Below are positions 31,131-42,850 of a stretch of DNA of 64,000 bases, in pieces. Each line of letters opens with the position of its first letter. The stretch's first letter is position 1. The DNA is from Branchipolynoe longqiensis (Eukaryota; Annelida; Polychaeta; Phyllodocida; Polynoidae). The notes beneath the pieces were generated by a model. That model was not told where the DNA came from and did not search any database. It saw only the letters and a program-made list of their open reading frames with translations. The stretch is from NCBI GenBank assembly GCA_030323885.1, contig CM059198.1:57500917-57564916 (forward strand), in the 5' to 3' direction. The position numbers and the translations under genes were made by a program.

Positions 31131-31415
31131 ACCAGTCCGCAACCAGCGTCGTCAGTCAACAACTAACGCAGTCAACAACCAGCAACCAGCAAACAGCAAA
31201 CAGCAACCAGCACCCAACCGAAAACCAGCAACCAGCAACCAACTGAAAACCAGCAACCAGCAACCAGCAACCAGCAAGCAACCGAAAACCAGTGGGTAGC
31301 TGGCAACCAACGGTATGTTAGCAACCAGTGACAGATGGTCAGAAACCGCCATGGCCAGCTAGTGAACCAGCCAGCAACCAGCCAGCAACCAGCCAGCAAC
31401 CAGCCGTCAAGCAGC
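31131..31415. repeat. 7-bp AACCAGC minisatellite
   Basis: About 30 units of aaccagc, with aaccaac and gaaaaccag variants. It follows directly on the aaccaa-rich SINE tail, which may have seeded it. Confidence 0.9.
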
Positions 31416-31499
31416 CATCAAGTTGGACTACTCCCGTCACTCGTGTAGGCAGCGCAAAGTCCCGGATGTAGAAGCGCAAGTCATGCTTGTGAGCGGAAG

Positions 31500-31675
31500 T
31501 GATGGGTGGCATCTGCGCAGTACGTCGGGTATTGTGTGTGCGCGCGTGTGGTGGGGGGGGGGGGGGGGGGGCATGTGGGTGTTGGGCTTAGAGCCGATGG
31601 GTGGTGTGTGTGAGGGGGAAGTGGTGCCGACTGGTTCGTGTGTGTGGGGGGGGGGGGTACAACGGGGGATGTAGG
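31500..31675. repeat. G-rich low-complexity tract with poly-G runs
   Basis: Runs of G near 31553-31570 and 31649-31657 in GTGTGG-rich sequence. Possible G-quadruplex former. Confidence 0.8.
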
Positions 31676-31681
31676 AAAGAA

Positions 31682-32340
31682 GTTGGTTGGTTGTTGGAGT
31701 TTTACGTCCTGGCAACATCTAAGTTCATATCAGGATGCATACTTAATTGTTGGTCGGTTGTTTGTTGGAGATTTACATACTGGTAACATCTAAGTTCATA
31801 TCAGGATGGGTACTGACTTGTTGGTTAGTTCGTTGTTGGAGTTTTACGTCCCGGTAACATCTAAGTTCATATCAGGATGGGTACTGACTTGTTGGTTGGT
31901 TTGTTGTTGGGGTTTTATGTCCTGGTAACATCTAAGTTCATATCAGGATGGGTACTGACTTGTTGGTTGGTTGGTTGGTTGTTGGAGTTTTACGTCCTGG
32001 TAACAGCTAAGTTCATATCAGGATGGGTACTTAATTGTTGGTGGGTTGGTTGTTGGAGATGTATGTCCTGGCAACATCTAAGTTCCTATCAGGATGCACA
32101 CTTAATTGTTGGTTGGTTGGTTGTTGGAGTTGTACGTCCTGGCAACATCTAAGTTCATATCAGGATGGGTACTGACTTGTTGGTTGGTTCGTTGTTGGAG
32201 TTTGATGTCATGGTAACATCTAAGTTCATATGAGGATGGGTACTGACTTGTTGGTTGGTTTGTTGTTGGAGTTTTATGTCCCGGTAACATCTAAGTTCAT
32301 ATGAGGATGGGTACTGACTCGTTGCTTGGTTGGTTGTTGG
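31682..32340 (-). repeat. 71-bp tandem array made from the SINE-A 3' end
   Basis: Nine units with aacatctaag at 31714, 31785, 31856, 31927, 32002, 32073, 32144, 32215 and 32286. Spacing is 71 bases except one step of 75, explained by one extra ttgg. Each unit is a ttggttggttgttggag tail plus the tcatatcaggatgggtact segment, that is the last part of SINE-A including its tail. The array runs straight into the complete SINE-A at 32340-32655. Confidence 0.95.
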
Positions 32341-32655
32341 AGTTTTATAGGTAATATCAGGGCAGGGATCGGTTTGTGACAGTTCACACTCATGGCAACT
32401 TTATATTGGTGCCCCACAGGGAGAGCAGGCTGCCAGCACCATGACCCGATATCCCACTCAGTCACATTATACTGACACTGAGCCAACCAGTCCTTGCCCT
32501 ATCCTAATAATGCAGAGTGCCTGGCTAGTAAGCAAATCATCGGTAAGTAAATCATCGGTTTGACTCGACCACGGTTTGAACCCGTTGGTTCGAATCAGAC
32601 AGTCTACTAAAACGGGAGATGGACGCTGAACTCTGTCAGCCATCCCGTCTGATGA
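32340..32655 (-). mobile_element. SINE-A copy (head type 1) continuous with the 71-bp array
   Basis: Body from ggtttgtgacagttcacac to the head gatggacgctgaactctgtc. The 3' end is replaced by or merged with the array to its left. A 15-base internal duplication (gtaagcaaatcatcg/gtaagtaaatcatcg) lies near 32529-32558. Confidence 0.87.
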
Positions 32656-32884
32656 GGAAAGCATGTAAAGGTGATGCTGTGTGGGGGGGGGGGGGCGGTG
32701 GGGGGTTTAGGGTGAGGGGATGTAGGGGCGTGTATGTAGTAGGGAGGCAGCCGGGGATATGGACGAGCTAAGACCCTACTATAACGTCCATCAGTTCCTC
32801 TTTAATGGAGCCCTACTCTTCAAAGGGAAACAGCCTCGCTTCAAGTTGATCACATAAACCTGTCACGCTGCACTGAGTTTAATC

Positions 32885-33270
32885 CCCCGGGAGTGTGTGT
32901 GTTATGTGTGGCTGTGTGTGTGTATGTGCGTGTGTGCGTGTGTGCATGTGTGCGCGTGTGCGTGTGCGTGGGCGTGTGCATGTGCGTGTGCGTGTGCGTG
33001 TGCGTGTGCGTGTGTGTGTGCGTGTGCGTGTGTGTGCGGGTGTGCGTGTGTGCGCGTGTGTGCGCGTGCATGTGTGTGTATGTGTGAGTGTGCATGTGTG
33101 CATGTGCATGTGAGTGTGTGTGCATGTGTGTGCACATGTGCATGTGTGTGGAGATGTGTGTGTGCATGTGTGTGTGCATGTGTGTGCATGTGTGAGTGTG
33201 TGCATGTGTGTGTGCATATGTGTGTGCATGTGCACACATGGGTGTGTGTGCATGTGTGTGTGCCCATGTC
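32885..33270. repeat. (TG)n / CATGTG microsatellite
   Basis: About 385 bases of tgtgcg, tgtgtg and catgtg units. Open frames here give Cys/Val and His/Thr repeats and are by-products. Confidence 0.95.
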
Positions 33271-33273
33271 TGC

Positions 33274-33430
33274 ATGTCAGTGTGTCTCAAGAGGTGGGAG
33301 TTTAGTGCACTAAGTAGCATGAACCAACACATTGCAACCCCCGAAAGAAAAACACCCAAAAAAACAAATACAAATATATGATGTAATTACCGCTAACATT
33401 TATTTTCGTCCAAAAATATGCACACCATAA
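33274..33430. repeat. Duplicated block, left copy
   Basis: From gtctgcatgtcagtgtgtct onward it matches 34192-34345 over about 150 bases, including gtagcatgaacca, cccccgaaagaaaaacaccc and tacaaatatatga-gtaattacc. Both copies are preceded by a TG-rich microsatellite. Confidence 0.88.
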
Positions 33431-33730
33431 TAGCATACCAACAACTTCGCACAAACTTCGAAATGAAACGCTTTTGTTGTGTTTGCTTGGTAAACTTACA
33501 TTGTCTTCTCTAGGTACTAATTTAACTGTGCTCACTTGGTTTTGTTTTACCAGGTACTCATTTGACGGTGTTCAGGTACAGTCTTCATCTGGTTAAGTCT
33601 TTGTCTTGTATTGGGAAATTTCTACGTGAAAATATTAAAATATTACAATTTTAAATATTGGCTTTGAACATGCTTACTTAAAGAATAATATAACTGACAT
33701 TAGAAAATCTCTCCATGCCTCCTTTCTACT

Positions 33731-34070
33731 AGACGGGATGGCCGAATGAGTTAGAGCGTTCGTCTCCCGTGCTGGTAGATCGTCGGTTCGAATCCTGGTC
33801 GAGTCAAACCAATGACTTTAAAATTGATACTTGTCACTTCCTAGCCAGGCGCTCGGCATTATTAGAATAGGGCAAGGACTGGTGTGCTCAGTGTCAGGAT
33901 AATGTGACTGAGTGGGATACCAGGTCATGGTGCCAGCGGCCTGGTTTCCCAGTGGGACAGCACTATAAAGTCGCCATGAGTGCACACTGCCACAAGTCGG
34001 TACCCGTCCTGATATGACCTTAGATGTTGCTAGGATGTAAGACAACAACAAACAAAAAAACAAACAAACT
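33731..34070 (+). mobile_element. SINE-A full-length copy (head type 1), well preserved
   Basis: A box ggatggccgaatgagttaga, B box cggttcgaatcctgg, complete body and acaacaacaaacaaaaaaac tail. actag is present on both sides and may be a short TSD. Among the best copies for defining the family. Confidence 0.92.
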
Positions 34071-34191
34071 AGTCCCCAGTTGGCAGTAAAATTCCACATG
34101 TCCCCTTTTGGTAGCCAAAACCGGTATGGGTGCACGCCTGTGTGTGTGAGTGTGTGTGCATATGCATGCCTGTGTGTGTGCATGTGTGCGC

Positions 34192-34345
34192 ATGTCTGCA
34201 TGTCAGTGTGTCTCAAGAGGAGGGAGGTTAGTGTACTTAGTAGCATGAACCATCACATCACATCCCCCGAAAGAAAAACACCCCAAACAACAAATACAAA
34301 TATATGACGTAATTACCGCTAACATATATATTTTTTTTAAACCAA
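34192..34345. repeat. Duplicated block, right copy
   Basis: Right counterpart of 33274-33430; the SINE-A at 33731 lies between the two copies. Confidence 0.88.
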
Positions 34346-34528
34346 AGAACAACGAACACACACACCAAAGATATAAATATGCAGCAATCATAGAAAGTGT
34401 GGAATCTGACTATGATTTAATAGTTACGCATTACGTGGTTACGCTGTGGGCTCGCTTGTTGTAATGAATTATTCATGTCATGAAGTACCACTTACAATTA
34501 TTATTGTTATTAACAAGAAATACATTAA

Positions 34529-34858
34529 CCAGACGGGATGGCCGAATGAGTTAGAGCGTCCGTCTCCTGTGCTTGTAGATCGTGGGGTCGTGGGTACGAA
34601 CCCCGGTCGAGTCAAACCAATGACTTAAAAATGTATACTTATTGCTTCAAAGCCAGGCGCTCGGAATTATTAGGACAGTGCAAGGAGTGGCATGCTCAGT
34701 GTCAGGATAATGTGACTGAGTGGGATACCAGGTTCCCCAGTGGGACATCCCTATAAAGTCACCATGAATGTGCACTGTCACAAGTCGGAACCCATCCTGA
34801 TATGACATTATATGTTGTGAGGACGTAAAACAACAACAACCAAACATACAAACAGACA
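34529..34858 (+). mobile_element. SINE-A full-length copy (head type 1)
   Basis: Head gggatggccgaatgagttag and B box gggtacgaaccccgg, body with a 20-base deletion near 34730, and aaaacaacaacaaccaaaca tail. atacatt flanks both sides (about 34500 and 34856) and may be the TSD. Confidence 0.9.
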
Positions 34859-35404
34859 TACATTTATGCCATCTAGCAGCTTTCTAAGAATCTTATGTAA
34901 ATGTCTTTGGAGTAAGTCACTGAAGACGTTATGCTGCACTGGCAACTAGCCAGCTATTAAAATAAAATATTATATTACTGCCATGCCACCTAGCATAATC
35001 TGTAAAACACCACAAAATGTAGCGTTTCTGCACATTCAAATCACTTAGTCCTGAGCAGCTGAACTGAGACAAGGAAGGGATCCATCAGATGTTGTTGCCA
35101 TCCCAGCTGCCCTAGCAGATAGGCAAATAAGACTTAAGGGTTAAGCGCTTGGTAGCCCCACCATTAGGACTTCATTATACACTCTCAAATTTCATCTAGC
35201 AATCGACCTAAGCAACTAAAATAAACACCAATGTATGCACTATATAATTTATTATCTGGATATAAATAACGCAGCCCCTTAAGGTTTCTCTCTAACCACC
35301 TTAACCTCCATGTCATTCCCTTCGGAGCGTGCATTCACGCCTCCACTCCTCCTCTACACCGTGAGACAATTGTCACTTGTTGCTCAATTATAGTCGTTAT
35401 ATCA
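34859..35404. other. No gene or repeat recognised
   Basis: No coding signal noticed. Confidence 0.3.
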
Positions 35405-35500
35405 TATGCTAGTGTTGCCCAGCGGTGAAAACAAGTATTAACACACTTATTCGTTATGAGCAGGGTAAATCAATTCATCACACAACAATAAAAAAGTCCA
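35405..35500. repeat. Short dispersed repeat, copy 1
   Basis: Matches 51890-51977: gcccagcggtgaaaacaa, then gagcagggtaaatcaattca. Class unknown. Confidence 0.7.
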
Positions 35501-35514
35501 TACTGCATGTGCAC

Positions 35515-35870
35515 TGAAACTTGCATTGTCCAATGGTTTTGAGTGTCTTTTATTTTCTGAGATAAATATATTAGGTTAAGGGCTATAATTTATCTTACTC
35601 AAGTTTGAAGTAACTTTGATTTAAAATAGCTAACTTTTTAGATATTTGAAGTGTGAACATGCAAAGGTAATTTTGGCAGGCAGGCCAACATTCTGCCACA
35701 ATAGGCTTCTGCAGTGATAGGTAATATTATATTGTCTCACATTTACCTTCTATGTGGGTACACATATTTGCTAAGTACACCAGTAGATAAAGTGGATATG
35801 TATAATCCAATCTAGATAATTGTTTTGGTTTTGACAATTTGAAAATTGTTATCGGACTACGCAGCGTTAA
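35515..35870 (+). mobile_element. MITE-1 copy
   Basis: Left end cttgcattgtccaatgg, interior gagataaatatattagg and gtataatccaatctaga, right end atcggactacgcagcg with TTAA at 35867-35870. The left TTAA is not preserved. Confidence 0.78.
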
Positions 35871-36059
35871 ATTTTGCAATTACAAAAAAAGCAGACACAC
35901 ATCCTCACTAGCCCCCTATATCACAATGCACATGTGTGATGTACAACGTTGTTGTAACTTCAATTATTACCCTTTCTGATAAGCAGGACTGTTAGCAACT
36001 GGTGCGAATTTGATCAGCGAATTGTAGGTATAACAACAACACAGCCACGGACATCACCG

Positions 36060-36260
36060 GACACCACCGCACCCCCCACCACTTCCGGTACGACCGGAAG
36101 TGGTACCTGCTACAGGGTTTACACGCGGGCTTAGTGGCGGCCGGCGCACCCTTTCACCGGTAGGCGGCCATGGGGGAGAGGGAGACGCGGGAGAGGGGCG
36201 TGTGTGGGGGGCGGGGGGGGGCGAGGGAGGTTAGTGCTTTCCTTATTTGGCATGCATGAC
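36060..36260. promoter_or_regulatory. GC-rich promoter-like stretch with inverted ETS sites
   Basis: The inverted repeat accacttccggt/accggaagtggt (36078-36104, 12-base arms, 3-base spacer) holds two consensus ETS/GABP sites. Further on are gcggccggcgc and aggcggccatgg (about 36163-36174), YY1-like around an ATG. The frame from that ATG (MGERETRERG) reaches a GAG|GTTAGT that could be a splice donor near 36228. Compatible with a TATA-less promoter and first exon; no gene can be identified. Confidence 0.35.
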
Positions 36261-36403
36261 CTAGATCAGGTAGGGGGAGATCTAAGCAAAGGGGCCATTG
36301 TGCCTAGAGCTGCGTTATTCGAGGGTTTCTTACCATTAGATTTTCTTGGCTCTCTGATGCACTCACTTATAAGTATATGTATGCCCTTCTGTTCATATTG
36401 ACC

Positions 36404-37100
36404 AGACAGGGTGGCCAGGCCAAATGAGTTGAGCGTTATATCTTGTGTTTGTGTGTTTTTGTTGTTGTTCAAGTGTGTTTATTGCTCGCAATAACATGCT
36501 GGCAGTGCGAATGCACTGGTCTTCCAGCCCTACTGATAATGTCCACTACACAGTAAACACATCTACAGCAATATAGATTGACAATTATGGGGAACTATGC
36601 AAAACATTGGTGCATGAATCACAGGTAAAGAACAAGATAAGAGAACAAACAAACATATACTGGAAGGTAACTATGTTAGACTAGTATTGTAAGCATTAAT
36701 TGGGGGAGGGCCATAAGTAATTATCTTTTTAGTGGTGACATACTCATTGAAAGGATGGTGGTGGGATATAGGGTGGGCCTATGTGTTTGAAGTTGTCTTT
36801 ATGGTAATTGAACCAACGGGTTGGAACCCTGGTTGAGTCAAATCAATGACATTAGATGCGATGACATAAAATTTGATACTTGTCACTTCCTAGCCAGGCT
36901 TTCAGTATTACTAGGATGGTTGGCTTAGTGTGAGGATAATGTGACTGAGTGGAATATCAGGTCATGATGATGATGGCAGCATGTGGGACAGCATTAGGAA
37001 ATTGCAATGAGTGTGCACTGTCACAACTCGGGACACATCCTGATATGACCTTACATGTTGCCAGGATGTAAACCTCCAATGACCAACTAACCAACTAGCT
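36404..37100 (+). mobile_element. SINE-A copy split in its head by about 360 bases
   Basis: The head starts gaccagacagggtggcc (36401-36441) and is interrupted; it resumes near 36805 with gggttggaaccctggttgag and continues with a body through gccaggatgtaaacctccaa. The insert (about 36442-36804) has no ORF or terminal repeat that I can recognise. A small duplication (atgac) lies near 36846-36864. Confidence 0.75.
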
Positions 37101-37249
37101 CTCGCAGCATGATTCAATAGCCCCATTATTAAGCATATTCTGATTTCCGCTCCTCACCCAGCCAGCCTTTGGGACCAGTCCATAATATACATACTCAGTC
37201 GGTCTGTCACTGTGTATATCGCATCGATCACCAATGTATCCATTCAGAA

Positions 37250-37535
37250 CTGTGGTGTTCTCTGTGGAGGAGTGGTTAGAGTGTCTGACTTTGTTCTAGG
37301 TTTGAAGGTCAGTGGTTCAATTCCCTGTGCCCCCACCTCTGCCAATTTGGATTTCCACCGCTGTGTATAACGTACACCATCATCATACCATGTCTATGTG
37401 GTCTATGTGGTGTGGGAGGCTAAAAATCCCTTGGTTCGGTAAAAGTGTAGGCTGGGGCTTTCTATCGACAAACTGTATAATGGTGAAAACAAGTAAATTC
37501 AGACTTATCCATGATAGGCAGTATAAATCTTCAAG
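37250..37535 (+). mobile_element. SINE-B copy with near-intact pol III boxes
   Basis: A box in ggaggagtggttagagtg, B box ggttcaattccctg (37314-37327), then gtgcccccacctctgcc and the body to ataggcagtataaat. A duplicated gtctatgtg lies at 37390-37407. Confidence 0.88.
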
Positions 37536-38084
37536 GAGAACCAGACCAGCACTGGGCTTGGGAAGCAGCGCCAGCGAAAGCGCCAGCACTCCACCACGCG
37601 GCATTAGGCTGAACTACAGGCAGCGCCCCTGGATCTTGGACGCATTGCGCCCCCTCCCCCCCTCCCCCACGACCTCCCCCCCTCCCCACGACCCTCTCCC
37701 CCATCCCCCCCCACCAGCTCAACGACCGAGACCCGCAAATCAAATATTGGGCGTTCCCCCTGTTATCACTGTGGGAGAAATATGTCAACGGCTGATAATA
37801 ATGTCAAAGCAACATATTATATCTTGATATACTCTGTCCGTCACTTAGGGGCCATTCAACTATAAAGTAATTTTACCTGTTTGAAATGTAATTTCTTAGT
37901 CAGCTATTCGTAACCACTGTATGACTGCCAATAGCTGATGGTTACCTTTTGTTCTAAGGGGTCCTTAAGAAAAAAAAAGACGAGAAGAAACCTACCATAG
38001 TTGATCATCATGCGAAATGTGAGTGTGGGCTCAAATAGAATTTAAAGCATTTGACCATTAAATAATGGACAATAAATGTGTAAA
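37536..38084. other. No gene recognised; a C-rich stretch at 37640-37710
   Basis: The frame 37312-37827 runs across the SINE-B end and the C-rich stretch and is not convincing as a gene. Confidence 0.3.
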
Positions 38085-38305
38085 ATGGCTAAAGCTTGAA
38101 TATGTGGTTGTGTAGGCAGGCTATAATTAAATGAATATAGACAAAGAGAAGGGAAGAGTATAAAGTGTAAAGAAGAAGAGAGAGTCAATCCCTCTGGTTT
38201 ATTATGTATATGGTTACATGGGTTCTTTGGAGAGTATCACCCCACCATGTTCTCCCAATGGGAAACAAGCATTCTTAGATCTACCAATAGGGATGCAACG
38301 CGAGT
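38085..38305 (+). repeat. RPT-G copy 2 (5' part)
   Basis: Matches 12440-12650 from gtaggcaggctata to ctaccaatagggat. Confidence 0.8.
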
Positions 38306-38389
38306 ATACAAATGGCGGCCCCCATACGTATGTTTCCGTTTCCAGTTGCTGGATTTTGGTGAAGTCATTTTCCAGTAGGCTACGGATAT

Positions 38390-38430
38390 TGTGTATGTAT
38401 ATATATACATATATATATATATACATGTGT
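38390..38430. repeat. (TA)n microsatellite
   Basis: tatgtatatatatacatata and neighbouring TA repeats, followed by a run of 10 G near 38450. Confidence 0.9.
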
Positions 38431-38524
38431 TAGTCATTAGCCTCCCCTTGGGGGGGGGGGGTCGGTATTAAACACTAAAGAAAATAATAAATATGGTGCA
38501 CTTTGTATGAGAAAATGATTTCCT

Positions 38525-39130
38525 GGTGAAACTTCGTAATCCATGGTTTTTGAATTCATTCAATATTATCTAGATTAATATATTAGGTTGATAAATAATT
38601 ATGATCTAATTCACTTTTCTTTGATGTAACCTCGAGCGAACATGTTTTACAATATTTTAATTTGAACACGCACGATTAATGTTGGTACACATGAAGAGTT
38701 CAGGCATAAAACCCTGGAAACGCCAATTCAAAAATTGATATAAACATTGTAGTCAAACCTGCAACAAGTTAATTTGTGTATATTCCAACTTGTTTGTCCA
38801 TTGCTCCATAATCATGTCAACATCAGAAAAGTAGAATTAGGTAGACTTCAAATTATGGTCATATAAAAATCCTATATTTAAACTGCATGTTGTTATTGGC
38901 GTTTACAGGTTTTTTCCCTTGAACTCTTCACTTGTCGAAAAGAGTGAAACTACATGGTTCAGCTGTAGCTAGTTATATGAATATGAATGAGTGTTCCTTC
39001 AACGGCGAAATATAAGTAAGTGTGAAGAGTGATCCAGTATCCTAATTGGGGAATTGGGGAATTAGGATCACAGGCAGGTAAGTGTTTCAGTTTCCACATT
39101 GTCGTGCTTTATTGGACTAGGTTGTATTAA
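38525..39130 (+). mobile_element. MITE-1 copy split by MITE-3
   Basis: Left end cgtaatccatggttttt, right end ttattggactaggttgta followed by TTAA (39127-39130). It is interrupted at about 38691-38931. Diverged. Confidence 0.65.
38692..38930 (+). mobile_element. MITE-3 copy 1
   Basis: Terminal inverted repeats tgaagagttca...tgaactcttca, continuing inward as ggcataaaaccctgg and (reverse) aacctgtaaacgcc. 239 bases, no ORF. Three more copies lie between 58754 and 59975. Confidence 0.8.
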
Positions 39131-39254
39131 TACCACGTGTAACTTTTAATCGCAACCTCAGTTCAGGACTTGTCGTCTAAAATGCAGTAACCAGATGAGA
39201 CAACTGAATAACGCTGTGCTCATCTGAACCCAAACCCTTAGCACCTCTATTCCA

Positions 39255-40085
39255 CCGCTACATGCCTATCTCCGCATCCTCCTTCACATTCTCCCCTACA
39301 TCCACACTCTCCTTCCACTCCCACCACATCCACATCCACATCCCCATATCTCCCCCCATCTCCCGCCACACGCCCCACACACACCCATCCCCACACACAC
39401 TCACCCCCTCACCCGACAGCCGCGCACACCCACACCCGTGCACAACCACACACCCACACACCCACACACCCACACGCCCACACACATACACCCACACACC
39501 CACACATACCCATACCCCTCACCCCCACACCCACACACCCTCACCCCGACACCCGCACCCACCCACACCCGCGCACACCCACACACCCACACGCCCACAC
39601 ACCCAAAGACCCCCGCACCCATACCCCCAAACACACCCACACCCCTCACCCACACACCCACATACCCTCACCCCAACACCCGCACATCCACACACCCACA
39701 CATACGCCCACGCCCCTCACCCCCACACACCCACACCCACACCCGTGCACACCGACACGCGCACATGCACCACACGCCCACACCCACACACCCACACCCC
39801 AACACCCGCACACCAACACACCCACAACCACACATACCCCCACGTCCTTCACCCCCACACACCCACACACCCACACGCCCACACCCACACATCAACACCC
39901 GCACACCCAGATCCCCACACCCCCACACCACCACCCGGCCACACCCCCCCATACCCACAACCACACACACACACACGCCCACTCACACCTCCATCCACAC
40001 ACCCACAGATACACGCATAGCCACACCCACACACCCATGCATACACACACCCACATACCCACACACTCACCCTACTTACTCCGAG
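39255..40085. repeat. CCACAC / CACCCA microsatellite
   Basis: About 830 bases of cccaca, cacacc and ctcacccc units. Pro/Thr/His-rich open frames of 250 codons and more are by-products. Confidence 0.95.
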
Positions 40086-40126
40086 ACGGGTATTAGTTGT
40101 ACGTCCGTCTGCCGGTTTGATAGACC

Positions 40127-40466
40127 ATTCCCACCACGCCCACCACATTCCCACCTCCACATTCCCACCACCACCACGCTCCGCCACCCCCCACCCCCCC
40201 ACCACATATCCACCACCACCTCATTTACACCACCTCCGCCATAGTCCCATCACCACCACCAAATTCGCACCGCCCCCACCTCACTAACACCCCCCCCCCC
40301 CAAATATATCCACCACCGACAACCCCCACCACCCTCCACCCCATCCCTACCACCCACACCACATTCCCACCCCTAATGCTTTCTCACCCCCACAACATTC
40401 CCATCACCCCAACCACATTTCCACCACCCCACCACATTTCCACCACACCCACCACATTCCCACCAC
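40127..40466. repeat. CCACCACATTCCC minisatellite, left part
   Basis: Units of cattcccaccacccccacca and shorter variants. The array is interrupted by a LINE at 40467 and continues at 41342. Confidence 0.9.
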
Positions 40467-41341
40467 ACTAACTATGTTATATACAGTGATTCGTCCTCTT
40501 GCCTCCTGGCTGTTGCTGGACTGAAAACGAATCACCCTATTCTAGCAACGGTCATTTATAAAATGAACCAACTGACAATGGATGGGTATGATATCCACCT
40601 GTGCTGGGTGCCTGGCCATGCTGGCATACAAGGAAACAAACGAGCTGATCGGGCTGCGAAGAAGGCCCTGAACTGTGATCTTGAACCATGTCTGATCCCT
40701 CACTCTGATCTGAAACCACTAATAGCCACCCACATACAATCCAAATGGCAACATGAGTGGGATGAAAACATTAATAAACTTAAAGAAATTGAACCATCTG
40801 TGGAAAAGCCACCACATACTCATGCGGGAGGTCGGCGGGACCAAGTGGTCCTTAGCCGCTGCCGTATTGGCCACTCGTGGCTTACACATGCTTTTCTGCT
40901 CAAGGGGGAACCTCCCCCTGAATGTATTGGGTGTCAGTCCCCACTGACACTCAAACACATTTTACTAAGTTGCATTGATTTGTTTGCCCTGCACCAACGG
41001 TTCTACACTGCAGACAGTATGCATGACCTTTTTAATAAAGTAGAACAGGAAAACATTTTAGCCTTTTTGGGGGCAGCTGGACTGTACCACCTTATATAGT
41101 TTACTAAATGGATTCTATCAATTATTAATAAAACTTTTCTTTTTCTATGGGAATTTGTTTCCCTTGACCACACATATATGATTGTGAGCTTTCTAATTTA
41201 ATCAGTGTCTATTGGCACATAATTGATTGTCTGCTTTTACATGTAAAAGCGATGGTTTGAACAAAAAACAAACATTTCTCGCCGTGAATATGGCCTATGC
41301 TGCCGACACGGCGTAAAGCAACCACCAATCAATCAATCAAT
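40467..41341 (+). pseudogene. RNase H-bearing LINE 3' end, copy 2
   Basis: A continuous frame 40470-41099 encodes the end of the polyprotein: RNase H (NYVIYSDSSSC with its Asp, then WVPGHAGIQGNKRADRAAKK), a linker, and the knuckle ECIGCQSPLTLKHILLSC, ending GLYHLI. It lacks RT and all upstream parts. The 3' UTR has a perfect 18-base palindrome gcttttacatgtaaaagc (41233-41250) and ends in caatcaatcaatcaat. The 12-base cattcccaccac on both sides (40455-40466, 41342-41353) fits a TSD, with the caveat that the host array contains this word many times. Confidence 0.93.
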
Positions 41342-42850
41342 CATTCCCACCACCACCACCACATTCCCATCACCCCCACCACATTCCCACCACCGTCACC
41401 ACCACATTCCCACCACCCCCACCACATTCCCACCACCATCAGCACCACATTCCCACCACCCCCACCACATTCTAACCCCCCTACAGTCCCACCACATCCC
41501 CACCACCCCCACCTCCTTCCCACCACCTCATTCCCACCACCCTTACTACATTCCCATCACCTCACCTCATTCCCACCAACCCCATCACCCCCACCACATT
41601 CGCACCTGCTTCCCACCGCATTCCGACCATCCCAAAACATGCCCACCCACCACCACATTCGCACCACCCCAACGACATACCCACCACCCCACATTCCCAC
41701 CACATTCCCACTCTCACCACACTCCCGCCACCTTCCGGCCCCTCCTTCCCACTACCCCACCTTATTCCGACCACTCTCACCACATTCCCATCATCCCCAC
41801 CGCATTCCCAACACCACCACCACCACATTCGCACCCCCACCGCATCCCCGCCACCACCCCAAACACCGCACCCATATCAAATTCCCACAACCCCCACCAG
41901 ATTCCCATCACCACATTCCCACCATCACACCACATTCCCACCACCCCACCTCCTTCCCACCACCCAACCTTATTTTCAGCACCCCACCTTATTCCCCTCA
42001 ACCCCACCTCATTCCGACCACCCACATTTCCACCACCGTCACCACCTTCCCAATATCCCCGCCACGTTCGCACCACCCTTACCTCATTCCCATCACCCCC
42101 ACCTCATTCCCATCACCCCCCACCACATTCGCCATCCACCACCACCACATTCCCACCACCCCCACCCACCCATTCCCCACTCCCCCACCACATTCCCACC
42201 ACCCCCACCACATTCCCACCCCCACCACATCATTCCCACCACCCCCACCACATTCCCACTATCCCCACCAACCCTCCCCACCCCCCACCACATTCCCACC
42301 ACCCCCACCACATTCCCATCACCCCCACACCACACTTCCCAGCCACCCCCACCACATTCCCACCACTCCCACCACATTCCCACCCCCCCACCACATTCAC
42401 TCCCCACCACACCCCCACCCCCACCATTCCCATCACCCCTACCACATTCCCACCACCAGCACCACGTTCCCATCACCCCCCACCGCATTCCCGTCACCCC
42501 ACCACATTCCCACCACCCCCACCACATTCCCATCACCCCCACCACATTCCCACCACCCCCACCACATTCCCACCCCACCACATTCCCACCACCCCCACCA
42601 CATTCCCACCCCCCACCACATTCCCACCACCCCCACCACATTCCCATCACCCCCACCGCATTCCCACCACCCCCACCACATTCCCACCACCCCCACCACA
42701 TCCCCCCACCACCACAGTCCCACCACCCCCACCACATTCCCACCCCCACCACATTCCCACCACCCAACCCCACCACATTCCCACTATCGCCCGGACCCCC
42801 CACCACCCCGACCACATTCCCACCACACACACCACAATACCAGTCTTCAA
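41342..42850. repeat. 20-bp CCACCACATTCCC minisatellite, main part
   Basis: About 1.5 kb of cattcccaccacccccacca units, most regular at 42490-42760. The 607-codon plus-strand frame and the Gly/Trp-rich minus-strand frames are by-products of composition. Confidence 0.95.

Noticed and set aside
33500..33560. Possible gene between the duplicated blocks
   Set aside because: Only short frames and no motif; the region looks like ordinary intergenic sequence.
39262..40244. 250-268-codon Pro/Thr/His-rich frames
   Set aside because: By-products of the CCACAC microsatellite; equally long frames exist in other phases.
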